Source: Pectinophora gossypiella
Taxonomy: Eukaryota > Arthropoda > Insecta > Lepidoptera > Gelechiidae
Assembly (NCBI RefSeq): GCF_024362695.1
Contig: NC_065423.1
Location: 5,511,001 to 5,575,000 of the forward strand
DNA: 64,000 nt
Direction: 5' to 3'
The notes below the pieces were generated by a model. It had not been told where the DNA came from and ran no database searches. It saw only the letters and a list, made by a program, of their open reading frames with translations. Shown one piece after another: positions 40,201-46,925 of this stretch (positions within the stretch are counted from its first letter, which is position 1; each line of letters opens with the position of its first letter). The position numbers and the translations under genes are program-made.

Positions 40201-43200
40201 TATGACTGAATTAGCCTATAAGATTTCATATTTACATTTGAAGTTTATTTCTTGGTCAGAATAACTAGAACCATCATTTTGTTCGTAGCATCACACGGCC
40301 GTCGAGGTTGTGGAGGTCGTCGGGAAATAATTCTTGTGGTAGAAGGAGCTCTGTACACTTGTCCTTGGGGAGCACTTCGCGGTAACACTGATGCTGAACC
40401 ACTTTGTGAAAGATACGCACTGTTGGCTGCCCCGGCACTGCGCCCGCTGCGGCATCAGAGACATTTGCGCGCTAGACCCCATCACGATCATGGTGAGTAG
40501 GATGTTATGTTCATTAATTATAATCACTTACTGATCTACTTACTAATTTTCCAGTGCATGGCTCACCCTTCGTATATATATTTTTAGTGAAAAATATATA
40601 AATCTAAAAGCCTGCATAGAGAACAAATATAAACCACACTTCTTTATTTAATCAATTTTTAAAATCCAGGTGCATCAGCATCTAACAGCAACCAAGAAGC
40701 AGGCATGCGTTGCCTAGTGGTCGGTGCGCCAAGAGTCGGCGGCTCGCGGTGGGCATCGGCACACGCACAACTGAAGGAGGCAGAACTCGTCGCTGATATG
40801 CTGCGAGTCACACCCCTTACTGATTATCAGGTACATCGCAAAGACCTTAGTGCATCCAAATCTTCTAGGGTGACCAAATTGTCTAAGGTCACTCAAATGT
40901 TCATATAGTTCGAAATCTAAATACTAAACAATTCATTCATTCTCAACAGGCTTCAAAAGAGGCAGTTCTGACACAACTAGCACAAGCAGAGTGTATACAC
41001 TTCGCCACCCACATCTGTTGGAAGACTCCCGCCATCGTGCTCAGTCCTGGTGAAGTGGTAGACTCTCAGGCCAAACGACTTCTCAACACGAGTGTTGGAA
41101 GCGGTGCTGCTGACACCTCTACGGAAAATGAAGAAGAAAGTAAGTATGGTTTTGAAATAACCAGACCTTAAAGACTAAGATCGATCTCGATATGATTCTA
41201 TAAAATAAATGTATTTCTTTTCCAGACACAGAATTGCCTGCAAGTAACGAAGAACTACCACCAGCTTCAGAGTTCATGCTCACTGCTTCTGAAATTATGA
41301 ATCTGAAGATCACGGCGAGATTGGTAAGTTACCGTTATACCATCTATACAGTGTTGGCCAGAAGCTCCTCTGAGTCACCAGCAATGAAATATTTTTGTGA
41401 ATAAAAATACTTCGCGAAACATTCTACGGCGTTGGCAAATAACAACAGCAGCAACATTGAATAACAAAGACCATCAGAGTCCTAAAGAATTTACTGAATC
41501 CCATTTTCCCAGGTGGTAATATCCTGTGCCCCATCAAGCGTGGCCCTTCAAGGGTCATCTTCCGAGGAGTCGGAAGACGTGATGACTGCCGGCGAGGGTG
41601 TCTCCCGTCTGTGCCGCGCACTGCTAGCGGCTGGTGCTCAAGCCATCCTGCTGACTCTATGGCCAGCGCCTCAAGACACTGCTACCAAGATACTGTATAG
41701 AGCGCTCTACTCTGCTTTACTGCAAGGAAGCCGGGTGGCCAAGTGAGTTGAATTTTTCATTTACTTTACACAAACGAACCTTTAAACCAAATAAACAATG
41801 ATTTCGATTTCCGCAGTCAGTCACAATCTAAAAAGATGATTTAAGAGTTACTTATTCGTGAAGGACACCACTATTTTTTGAAGTAAAATTTAATGACTTC
41901 TGAATCGACATCTTACTCAATTTAGATAAACAAACACGTATTTTAAAGAATACAACGATTTTACTAGATAGAAGCTATCACCTGTTATATAACTTGACTA
42001 TATTCAAACTAAAGATATGTTATATTATTCTCATTTGCCAGAGCTCTCGGTGACGCAATGCAAACTGTCCGCCACACAAAGCATTTCGCCCACCCCGCTC
42101 ACTGGTCTGGCCTGGTGCTGCTCGGTGCTAACGTGCGCCTGAGCAACAAGGTGGCGCTTATGGGACAAGCGCTCTGCGAGTTGCTGGCTCAGCCTGACAA
42201 GTGCCGGTAAGATTACTTACATCTTAAACTGTTGTGGCCACAGGTCCAAAAGTAGATTTTCTAAACTATCGAGCAGCTATCAAGATTCAACTCCGACACT
42301 CTTATAAAAAACGGAAGAGAAAGTTGTGTGTTACGATCATAGTATATGCCTACTCCCATTGGAACTATTCGTAATCTTATGGTTGTTTCTATATTAGATT
42401 TTTTTTCTTTCTCTCAATTCTTGTGAATTTGAATTGGGTCGTTTCGAAATAAAGCAGGATAGGAATCGGTATAAATTAAGTTCTTATAAACTTCAAGATC
42501 TTGACCAGATTTTTGGTAACATCCACTTGTATCCCACAGTGACGCATTACGAGTGTGCCTGCACCTGGTAGAGAAGTCCTTGCAGAGAATTGTGAGAGGA
42601 CAGAAGAACGCGATGTACACCACACAGAAGAGCATAGAGAACAAGGCAGGCAATGCTACTGGATGGAGGGAATTGCTGATGAGTGTTGGATTCAGGTAAA
42701 TGCTTCTACATAAACCCTCAATAAGCCTGTACTTATTCTAAGCTAAATATAGACATGGATCGTTTTTATGCACTAGGCCGTTTCACAACACATTTCGATT
42801 TTTTTAATATTATAATAAAAAATAAGAACTATTAAAATCTCAAGTCCAGCTGACAAACTTAACTAATTTTATTTTATTTATTCCAGATTTGAACCTGCCG
42901 CTAATGGAATTCCGTCAAGTGTGTTCTTCCCTCAAAGTGATCCTGAAGAAAGATTAACCCAATGTTCTGCTAGCCTTCAAGCTTTATTAGGTACTTACGC
43001 CAATATAGTCCTTATTGTCTTTTCAATATACTCAATAATTAACGCAAAAACAAGACACGTAACAAAATTTCGTTTTTAGGTTTAACGCCAACAACCCTTC
43101 AAGCACTATCGAAACTGATTTCAAATGGCGACGTGGCCGACGATATCATAGGTGTCATACGTTCAGTCATATCTCAGTTCTCTGCCAAGAACTCTGAGAG

Positions 43201-44997
43201 TGATACCATTGAAGTTGCCGTGAATGTCAGGTCAGTATAAGATCCTACCTTCGCAAAATGTACTTTTATAGCAACAAGTAAAATAAATAAAACTCTTAGG
43301 ACCGGTTACAGCACTTGCAAGTAGACGCCGAATTTATTTATTTTTTATACTCGATTGTTTGAACAGGTTGTGGAGAGTGAACGGATGCCACGAGCTACTG
43401 GCGTCACTTGGCTTCGACCTGGCGGAAGTAGGCCAAGACGAGGTGACCTTACGCACTGGCAAAACAGCAAATAGGCGGCACATACAATTTGTACTACAAG
43501 CGCTTCTGGCACTCTTTGGTAAGTACCCAACCATATACCTTGAACTCATAATGGTACTACTTATTTTTATCATAGCTCAACTAAACTCTTATATTGTCCA
43601 TTCAGACACCCAAGAAGCCCCACGAAGTCTGAGTCTAGAATCCAGCTCAAGCGTCGAATCGCTAGCTTCAATCGACGATGGAGACCTGGAGCCTCACTCT
43701 GATGGAGAACCACCTCCAAGGCAGCATAGACGTAAGTACCGTCCTTATCCAACTTTCTCTACTTCAGAAATCCACCTTAGAATAAGAATCTAAAGAAGAA
43801 TTTTGTCCCGCAGAAGAAAGTGTATCATCAGTGCCACCGCCACCGTTGCCTCTTGGCTCTTGCGGAGGTGCGTTCACGATGTACGTGCGAGGATCGACGT
43901 CGTCCACGGAGGTGGGGCGCGGGGAGCCCGACGGCCGCACGGCCCCGCCGCCCGCGCCGCCGCCGCCGCGCTACCGCGGGGAGAGCGACGCCGCCTTCAC
44001 TCCGTCTCCACCGGCCGCCCCCGCACCAACCTCCACCGCACCTCAACGAGACGTCTCGCTAGCCCTAGCACACCAAACTAAAATAAGAACTCTATACACC
44101 CGTCGACCACCTTCGACCGACGACTCTGATTGGGAAGGCTCCGGTCACGACACCGTGTTGCGAAGACGTCCAGAACATTCCCATACTAGATACTTAGATG
44201 CTTTCTACGATTTAGCCTCAGCTCAACCTAGAAGAACGGAAGAAGAAAAGCCCGAACCACCTATGAATCAACCTTCCACTTCGAAACGAGTTCCGAGACC
44301 TAAAATGGGCACCAGCAGTAGAGACTCATTGGCTCAAGTGCGACATATGAGCGGAGAACTGACTCCCACTATATCTGAAGTGTACCACGAAAGAAACATT
44401 GGCTTAGGCCTCGCTCCTCCGCTAGCAGAGCTATTGTTAGCTGAAGACTCGAAAACAGAAATGAGAGCTGCCAGTTCAAGTGAGAATTTACTACTTCAGA
44501 ACTTGGAGAAACTTGGTCTTTTAGGAGATCCGAATGAGAATGAAGAGAGATGGTGCAGCGGTAACTCTTCCAGGCCTTGGTTGTCAGCACCGCCTTTGGA
44601 AACAGACGTTCAAGGTTCCGACCTGACTACAGCGGAAATTATTGAGCGTCAGACGAAATTCAAGAAGGACATAGAGCCAAAGAGGAAAGAAGAGAATGCG
44701 TATGAGTTGAAGCCTAAGGAAGAGACTCCAGGACCGAGTGGGATTGAGAAGCGCTCTGTGTCTCCTTTTTCGGAGCTTTCTCGTCGCGATGAAGGAGATG
44801 GGCGTAGTATAGCTGATTCGCATTCGTCTTATAAAGCTCTGGTACTAAGCCCGAGGGCGCCGTATTTGCCAGAAGAGGGTGAACCAGTAATGAGTACCAA
44901 CAACGACGGAGGCAAGACTCACCCTAGAGTCCGCCGACCTCCAGTGCCACGGACGAGACCAACGTATACGACACTAGACTTCCCATCGGGTAAATGA
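10038..44997 (+). CDS. TTC28: TTC28 ortholog: giant TPR-CHAT protein, 39 exons, start codon exon missing
   Basis: Spliced exons: 10038-10207, 10484-10587, 12002-12204, 17884-17981, 23868-24093, 33222-33467, 33778-33941, 34444-34519, 34591-34704, 34860-35079, 35406-35625, 35812-36085, 36175-36273, 36357-36473, 36555-36677, 36796-37001, 37248-37427, 37613-37757, 37973-38075, 38256-38392, 38534-38711, 38943-39069, 39149-39306, 39387-39485, 39582-39712, 39809-39924, 40003-40130, 40289-40492, 40670-40830, 40950-41139, 41226-41323, 41513-41742, 42042-42206, 42540-42695, 42887-42990, 43080-43230, 43367-43518, 43606-43731, 43814-44997. They total 7083 nt, 2360 codons plus TGA, with every junction GT-AG and in phase. 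Residues 1-1134 form about 27 TPR-like repeats, 1388-1737 span the CHAT domain, 1738-1925 form a conserved region after it, and the rest is a disordered tail. Strings such as AYSNLGSSYHYRRNF, ASLGFDLAEVGQ and LGHVYTAIGDYPNALASHK identify TTC28. Vertebrate TTC28 is a roughly 2500-residue scaffold linked to mitosis/midbody; a similar role here is inference. The exon with the start codon lies upstream and was not found. Confidence 0.96.
10484..10587 (+). CDS. TTC28: TTC28 exon 2 (TPR 2)
   Basis: The acceptor is TTTCAACAG and the donor is GTAAAC. It completes the Arg codon split with exon 1 and encodes SAARLKQGQFAAALQDA up to WPKAYYRQG, the second TPR and the beginning of the third. Confidence 0.94.
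10601..10737 (-). repeat. SINE family C fragment (C1)
   Basis: Contains 'catccatcgcaagatgaact' and 'caccgagctttctgttagat', shared with 22430-22560, 48670-49015 and 51815-52285. The tRNA-like head seen in the 52210-52280 copy is missing here. It directly abuts SINE A copy A2 inside intron 2. Confidence 0.7.
10745..11257 (-). repeat. SINE family A copy A2, split by nested insertions
   Basis: A full SINE A on the minus strand whose pieces lie at 10745-10895, 10966-10988 and 11149-11257. The last piece holds the tRNA-like head with a B-box-like GGTTCGAATCCC (read on the minus strand, about 11193-11204). A MITE at 10989-11148 interrupts it between 'ttcggacaa' and 'caggtgatcagcctg'. A further insert of about 70 bp (10896-10965) breaks the body. 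The left end carries 'cctcatcaacgctggtgtca'. Confidence 0.8.
10989..11148. mobile_element. Foldback MITE family 1, inserted in a SINE
   Basis: 160 bp, beginning ggggtgttaaaaatgcc and ending cctttttaacccccc. Its long imperfect inverted repeats share ATTCATCT...AGATGAAT and ATTGCT/AGCAAT blocks, with an inner tttgacattt/ggtcaaat pair. Related copies are at 16784-16939 and 62351-62496. The gap it makes in the SINE A consensus fixes its ends. Confidence 0.75.
11265..11355 (+). repeat. TA-flanked MITE family 2, fragment
   Basis: Shares 'catatttgacatttagtgag' and 'aaaaagttaatgtgacatgg' with copies at 49507-49642 and 56213-56366. The right end TGCTCGAGACCG is followed by TA. The left terminal repeat is missing, cut by the SINE head at 11257. 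Confidence 0.65.
11764..11950 (+). repeat. LINE-like 3' end, second copy
   Basis: Begins 'tcttgttgcaccatcccgca' and ends 'gtgcaataatgtatatttta', matching 9543-9690 but with extra sequence between ('gaagaaattgctctagagca') that is also seen at 57568-57598. Located just upstream of exon 3. Confidence 0.6.
12002..12204 (+). CDS. TTC28: TTC28 exon 3 (TPR 3-4)
   Basis: The acceptor is a C-rich tract ending TTTCTCAG and the donor is GTGAGT. It encodes VALQCLGRHGEALAAFSSGL, then KSPLRTTLEPTFRQLEAMKL and SPFVLIS, ending in phase 0. The motif order is that of TTC28: the third canonical TPR, then a non-canonical helix before the next repeat. Confidence 0.95.
12281..12589 (-). repeat. SINE family A, full-length copy A3 with 15-bp target duplication
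   Basis: Reference copy of the family. The 15-bp duplication tatacaattattaat flanks it exactly (12266-12280 and 12590-12604). Read on the minus strand it has a tRNA-like head (CGTGGTCCAGTGGTTGAG A-box region and GGGTCGATTCCC B-box), then a body with 'gagccatgtcaggggccttt' and 'caaccctgac'-like blocks, and an (AGA)n tail rather than poly(A). It lies in intron 3, directly after exon 3. Other copies: 9865, 10745, 12845, 28326, 28602, 32934, 47848, 55177, 56666 and 59591. Confidence 0.88.
12845..12888 (+). repeat. SINE family A tail fragment (A4)
   Basis: Only the last 44 bp remain: GGTTAGTAATTCGCCTC, the 'cccacacgatagaagaagaa' end and the (AGA)n tail. Confidence 0.6.
13903..14281. mobile_element. 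Non-autonomous DNA element with 46-bp terminal inverted repeats
   Basis: The left end 13903-13948 starts GACTTTCCAATCGACGTTCC. The right end 14236-14281 is its complement with about four mismatches. Total length is 379 bp with no coding capacity. Both arms include the block CGATAGATGGCGTTGTT. A partial relative in reverse orientation is at 51496-51578. The class is uncertain because the flanks do not show a clear duplication. Confidence 0.8.
14300..14420 (-). repeat. LINE-like 3' end with (TTTC)n tail
   Basis: On the + strand an (AAAG) run at 14318-14336 precedes 'catttattacttccggccac'. Read on the minus strand this is a sequence ending in an ATAAATG...(TTTC)n tail, as expected for the 3' end of a non-LTR element. 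No coding remnant is visible. Confidence 0.45.
16784..16939. repeat. Foldback MITE family 1, one copy plus an adjacent partial copy
   Basis: 16784-16877 is a near-complete hairpin ('gccacattgaagcgattcat' pairing with 'gatgaattgtttcaatgtag' around AGCAATATTGCT). 16878-16939 restarts with agggggttaaaaatgcctc and is a truncated second copy. Related to 10989-11148 and 62351-62496. Confidence 0.7.
17884..17981 (+). CDS. TTC28: TTC28 exon 4
   Basis: The acceptor follows a long T tract (TTTATTTGCAG) and the donor is GTAAAA. It encodes VVGQELLAAGQYQAAVTVLE and continues to GSCSLKL plus two bases of an Arg codon. It is isolated between introns of 5.7 and 5.9 kb. Confidence 0.95.
18095..18372 (-). repeat. 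RTE-like non-LTR retrotransposon 3' end
   Basis: On the minus strand the text reads through fragments such as RPRRTYIDQIG and VCQDRSKWN, with stops between, followed by 'ggtgggaaataggcat'. This is the C-terminal tail of an RTE-type pol. A second piece at 18325-18372 repeats the 'aggcgtgagtttatgtatgt' tail. Related pieces are at 27812-27875, 54815-54912 and 59030-59250. Confidence 0.7.
18921..19095 (-). repeat. LINE 3' end, family with AATAAAGATATTTTTGAATTTGA tail
   Basis: Matches 51905-52095 in reverse orientation over about 170 bp, including 'gttgtgagaagctgcagtag' and 'gtgccgaggtttttcttgca' (both as read on the minus strand). No coding frame remains. It is the 3' untranslated end of a non-LTR retrotransposon, class unknown. 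Confidence 0.7.
21399..21627 (+). pseudogene. C-terminal fragment of a non-LTR retrotransposon polyprotein
   Basis: Frame at 21399-21614 encodes RAIFGHLIRHDEFIKNIIEG, then KRGRGRPRRAYMGQIKEK and VWRMLHKQECGF, ending in TAA. GH-x-x-R-x-D and GKRGRGRPR are the typical last region of insect non-LTR reverse transcriptases. The next bases (ATTAGTGATGATGA) are the 3' end shared with copies at 5756, 6963, 46098 and 54537. The 5' end is truncated by a stop (21396-21398), as expected for incomplete reverse transcription. Confidence 0.8.
22150..22225 (-). repeat. tRNA-like SINE head, single copy
   Basis: On the minus strand it reads GGTGCGGGTTCGATTCCC, a good B box, preceded by CCGAGGTGTGGCATTCGTCG. 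There is no cloverleaf with a convincing anticodon arm or acceptor pairing, so I call it a tRNA-derived retroposon head rather than a tRNA gene. Confidence 0.45.
22430..22560 (+). repeat. SINE family C fragment (C2)
   Basis: Carries 'tagttcatcttgcgatggat' and 'gtacctctgcctaccccagt', the complement of the C1 and C4 sequence, followed by a GTGAGATTATGTTG tail. Confidence 0.7.
23868..24093 (+). CDS. TTC28: TTC28 exon 5 (TPR 5-6)
   Basis: The acceptor is CTTTGACAG and the donor is GTGAGT. It encodes GSVFSALSSAHWALSQLDAA, MQQDLAVAKSLGD and ECRAHGNLGAAYFSQGSYKD, ending VLAMKCK in phase 0. It is very GC-rich against the flanking introns. The following intron is 9.1 kb and carries the second Tc1 element. 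Confidence 0.97.
27028..27145 (+). repeat. SINE family B fragment (B1)
   Basis: Recognised by 'catgaggaaacccacaatat' and 'ggttttcccttcgggttgga'. The tRNA-like head of this family is visible only in the 34085-34375 copy. Confidence 0.65.
28326..28541 (+). repeat. SINE family A copy (A5), internally deleted
   Basis: Starts CCTCCGTGGTCTAGTGATGAG (tRNA-like A-box side), lacks the B-box region, then continues through the body to the (AGA) tail near 28541. A second body fragment follows at 28602-28713. Confidence 0.8.
28602..28713 (+). repeat. SINE family A fragment (A6)
   Basis: Diverged body and tail: 'cattacatgagccttatcag', then the ACACCAAGGTTGATGGGGCTG block and an AGAAGAAGAAG end. More decayed than A5 beside it. 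Confidence 0.65.
29397..31032 (+). mobile_element. Tc1-type transposon, copy 2 (complete), in TTC28 intron 5
   Basis: 1636 bp with the same perfect 27-bp terminal inverted repeats as copy 1 and a clean TA on both sides (29395-29396 and 31033-31034). Same orientation as copy 1 and as the host gene, 21.5 kb away. It appears more recently inserted or better preserved at the target site than copy 1. Confidence 0.96.
29734..30762 (+). CDS. Tc1-family transposase (DD34E), copy 2
   Basis: 342 codons, identical to the 8227-9255 protein except for Arg to His and Gly to Glu in the segment between the DNA-binding region and the catalytic core (near residues 107 and 117: KDHGLVPHKPANEPK). Catalytic Asp, Asp and Glu are intact with 34-residue spacing. 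A third, silent difference is in the WTVWGG motif. Both copies could encode active enzyme as far as the sequence shows. Confidence 0.96.
   Translation: MDTSPTEAAQVVALLDSGLSQRVVAARLHLSLSSVHRVYKRYRETGLFTRRSGSGRNRVTSERDDRFIVTTSLRNRRLNAFQLQQRLRVVRRVAVSDSTIRRRLKDHGLVPHKPANEPKLTADHRRARLNFAREHLNWSYLQWSKVLFSDECKIMLYGNDGRNKVYRRDGERYAQCCIEEKVSYGGGSWTVWGGISADGKTELAFVSGPRLPALNCHRYVEECLEPHVMPYAHFIGNGFIFMHDNARAHTAGVVRDYLNEVDISIMEWPARSPDMNPIEHLWDELKRRIRARDPAPETLSQLQDAIQEEWDNIPQHVIVTLIRSMKNRMEAVIRARGGNTSY
32035..32180 (+). repeat. SINE family B fragment (B2)
   Basis: Contains 'ttggaaggtcagacaggcag', 'ccggacctgtcatatcttca' and 'ggaccctgtgaaaaacggga', the complement of B3. Confidence 0.7.
32934..33164 (+). 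repeat. SINE family A copy without head (A7)
   Basis: Covers the body from 'ggtcattacaggctgatcac' through 'gccgttggtcccggtttcta' to the 'cacacgatagaaga' tail. It ends about 55 bp upstream of exon 6. The tRNA-like head is absent, a common 5' truncation. Confidence 0.78.
33222..38711 (+). CDS. TTC28: TTC28 exons 6-21: main TPR array
   Basis: Sixteen exons separated by short introns (71-521 bp). They encode repeats of about 40 residues with the pattern A-x-A-x-x-N-L-G-x-A-x-x-x-x-G-x-Y-x-x-A-x-x-x-H-x-x-x-L-x-x-A, e.g. GRAYGNIGNAYSAAGFYEQA, STHGNLAVAYQALGAHDMA, KACHFLGYAHYCLGNYREA and KAQAYGELGALHIALGN. The array has repeats 7 to about 27, ending with FALWASGELEEAKEQLQAAL in exon 21. Longer than classical 34-residue TPRs, these match the TPR_12/LGN-like type that forms a protein-binding superhelix. 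Exon boundaries cut the repeats at varying points, so exon shuffling of single units is not obvious. One SINE B (34085-34375) has landed between exons 7 and 8. Confidence 0.97.
34085..34375 (-). repeat. SINE family B, near full-length (B3) with tRNA-like head
   Basis: The right end on the minus strand reads GAGTCGTGGTAGCCCAGTTG and then a degenerate B box near 34312-34322, so the family is tRNA-derived. The body contains 'gcctgtctgacctcccaacc' and 'ctcgggaatgtgggtttcct'. It lies in the 502-bp intron 7 (33942-34443). Confidence 0.78.
38943..40130 (+). CDS. TTC28: TTC28 exons 22-27: linker between TPRs and CHAT
   Basis: Six exons. Exon 22 carries ALVVAERGRCRSLDIF, and exon 23 carries APVLYYSLAAGRLYAWLL, the conserved segment seen at the N-terminal side of CHAT domains in TPR-CHAT proteins. 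Exons 24-26 are acidic and then Ser/Gly-rich (SVGSVGGSVAGSVASL). Exon 27 has LNSLYQMLLAPFEDLLPAS, which resembles the helix leading to the CHAT core. Confidence 0.94.
40289..42206 (+). CDS. TTC28: TTC28 exons 28-33: CHAT domain
   Basis: CHAT is a caspase/separase-fold peptidase-like domain. Exon 28 encodes EIILVVEGALYTCPWGAL, the first core strand region. Exon 29 has CLVVGAPRVGG and ELVADML. Exon 30 has the histidine motif IHFATHICW (His1526 and His1530 counting from the first visible codon). Exon 32 has LVVISCAPSS with Cys1610, where active CHAT enzymes have a Ser-Ala-Cys; here the order is Ser-Cys-Ala. GEGVSRLCRALLAAGAQAIL, LTLWPAPQ and HPAHWSGLVLLG close the fold. Whether it cleaves protein is unknown. 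Confidence 0.93.
42540..43731 (+). CDS. TTC28: TTC28 exons 34-38: conserved region after CHAT
   Basis: Five exons encode ALRVCLHLVEKSLQRIVRGQ, KNAMYTTQKSIENKAG and FFPQSDPEERLTQCS. Exon 37 then gives the highly characteristic NGCHELLASLGFDLAEVGQ and TGKTANRRHIQFVLQALL, and exon 38 SLSLESSSSVESLASIDD. This region is shared with TTC28 from other animals as I know the family, and has no assigned enzymatic role. Exon 38 is Ser-rich and may be phosphorylated, which is inference. Confidence 0.95.
43814..44997 (+). CDS. TTC28: TTC28 exon 39: long last exon, disordered C-terminus
   Basis: 1184 nt with no intron, about 394 residues. It opens with VPPPPLPLGSCGGAFTMYVR, then a Pro/Ala-rich stretch over the GC-rich block 43935-43985, then a charged, low-complexity tail (ELLLAEDSKTEMRAASSSEN, PKRKEENAYELKPKEETPG) ending TTLDFPSGK and TGA at 44995-44997. 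No domain is recognisable. It likely evolves fast. The frame joins exon 38 correctly (C|AA, Gln). Confidence 0.93.
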
Positions 44998-45510
44998 ATA
45001 TTTAAAGGACAAGTTCTCATCATACTCGAAAGTGTAAACATTATACATATAACATTACTAGAATATTTAACTGTACATAATTATACCTGATATTCCACAG
45101 TAATAAGTGTAAAATTAGATTAAGGACTCAGAGCTAGAAGTTATAATGCCTAATACGTTTAATATTATATGTTATGTAGAACTGAATGGTAGGTTTAATA
45201 AATGGCTATGAAGAAAATAAATACTTATATAATGCAAATAAAATAATGACATGACAACTTGTTTTAAGACTTGATCTATTAAATATATCTACTTTAATCC
45301 TAAAATAAATATACGTAAAGATAAGGTGTTAGTTAATATTATTAATATAAATACTTCACAGTAACTGTAATTACTATTTATTATTTAATTAAATAAACAA
45401 TGTATATAGCAGTTTTAAAGCTTAACAATAATCATTCCTATGTTCTTGCCATTCTATACGAATACAATACTTGTGTAAAAATTGTTTTAAGTAAATAAAA
45501 TGATTGAAAA
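44998..45510 (+). other. Probable TTC28 3' UTR with several AATAAA signals
   Basis: AT-rich, repeat-free sequence after the TGA. AATAAA hexamers start at 45197, 45216, 45237, 45304, 45392 and 45494, so alternative ends are likely. Which is used cannot be seen without transcripts. Confidence 0.6.
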
Positions 45511-45724
45511 TGCTAAGTTTCTTTACGTTTTACTCCGAGTCTAGGTCACCTACTCTATCTATCTAATCGTTGATACTAAATTGTATGTAGAAATCTTTGA
45601 CATTCACTTGTACACTGGTACAACTACTTCAAATTATTTTGCCACTTTGTACATAAGCACAAATATTCCATTACTAAAATCTAATAACCATAAACATTTT
45701 ACCAATATACTGATTTTAAAAGAA

Positions 45725-45935
45725 CATTATGGGCACGCTACCTGCTTTATTGACCGGAGCCAACACCAAGTAAATTCCAGTGGCACACCAACTGGCTTCG
45801 GACCGCCCGTCGGCTCCAATGAAGGCTTTACACGATGGTAGTAACTTGTGCTAGTAACTCGCACCTGCAGTACAACGTAGGATATGTTCAAGTTTTGTTG
45901 TCTCAAGGCGGGCCAACCACATCTTAAATGCAAGT
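45725..45935. other. Unclassified GC-richer block with an open minus frame
   Basis: The minus strand is open for 68 codons at 45727-45933 (includes EPTGGPKPVGVPLEFTWCW). I recognise no protein family and see no start or splice context. It may be part of an unlisted repeat, since its edges are sharp against AT-rich DNA. Confidence 0.3.
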
Positions 45936-46097
45936 GTACACATTTAAGAACCTAGAAGTCAGCTGTTCTTTCTTCGAACTCTAATTTTATCTACGTATTT
46001 AAGCTAATTGCACACATCAGCAATGACGGGAATCATGCGGGGCGAAAAGTGGGAATTTGTATGAACAGTCTTGGCAAAAACACAAAATAAAAACCAC

Positions 46098-46212
46098 CTA
46101 CCCCTGGAACGCAAGGCAAGAGGGAAACCACTGCCCCATTTTTCCCTAAAAAAGTAGCACGGAGAATGGTAAACCGACAAGAGCGTGGCTTTTATATTAG
46201 TAATGATGATGA
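46098..46212 (+). repeat. Non-LTR retrotransposon 3' end, copy 3
   Basis: Ends 'gacaagagcgtggcttttat' followed by TTAGTAATGATGATGATGA, with 'gaaaccactgccccattttt' before it, as in the copy at 5756-5892 (reverse). Confidence 0.7.
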
Positions 46213-46547
46213 TGACCCCTGGAACGCTCCCGAAATTGCCTTTGTACGCGTTGAATTTTATTACTTTTGAGACAGTATCGCTGCAAAAAATAATAATCTT
46301 TATATCGCTCTTATTCGACTCGCGAGTTACTTGCCCCAGTCACCTGCATAGTGTAGAAGTATTATTATTATCTACAATATCTCATTAGGACAGTTTCCGT
46401 TCTATTAGTGGCCAATACGCAGCCAATAACAAGTCTCCACTAATGGTCGTACGCGGACATAGCTCACTGCATTCACTCACTACATACAATAAAATAAGCC
46501 ACATCCGTATAGTGTGTATTGGCACAAAAAATATTGCCTTGCATACG

Positions 46548-46627
46548 TATTGCCGTTACTAGTACCAAAGGAAGTCTCAATAAAATGACGTCATTTTAAA
46601 CTTCCTTTGGCAACAGTGACGGCAATA
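46548..46627. repeat. Nested hairpin with central TGACGTCA palindrome
   Basis: 28-nt arms ('tattgccgttactagtacca' plus aaggaagt on the left, its complement with few mismatches on the right) surround a perfect 16-bp palindrome aaaatgacgtcatttt at 46582-46597. It may be a small foldback element. TGACGTCA is also the CREB/ATF site. Confidence 0.75.
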
Positions 46628-46704
46628 GGACAGACCGATAGAACCTTTATCTTGTAGTACCTAGTACGAGTATGTACTGATTCTAAGGAATATTTTTATG
46701 TTAG

Positions 46705-46757
46705 TTAATAGTTACTGCCATCTGCGGCGAAGCTACAATAAGTCACGTCAAAAAAAG
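46705..46757 (+). repeat. Poly(A) retroposon 3' end, short copy
   Basis: 'tactgccatctgcggcgaag' then CTACAATAAGTCACGTCAAAAAAA. The same end is at 47520-47730 and 51040-51312. Confidence 0.6.
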
Positions 46758-46844
46758 ATTGTAAGGAATAATATACTATAGCGAGTGTTGACGGTATACT
46801 AGGGTAGTAGGAATATACGGTCAATGTATGACCGTTTGAGGTTT

Positions 46845-46925
46845 AGATACGCGGTTATTATCATAGTTAAAGCACTTAATACCTGGCTCTTACCGAGTTA
46901 TTATCAGGGATATGAGACTCCCTAT
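46845..46925 (+). repeat. Partial copy of the palindromic element seen at 48707-48894
   Basis: Contains 'acgcggttattatcatagtt' and ends 'atcagggatatgagactccc', matching the left half of the 48707-48894 element. Confidence 0.6.
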
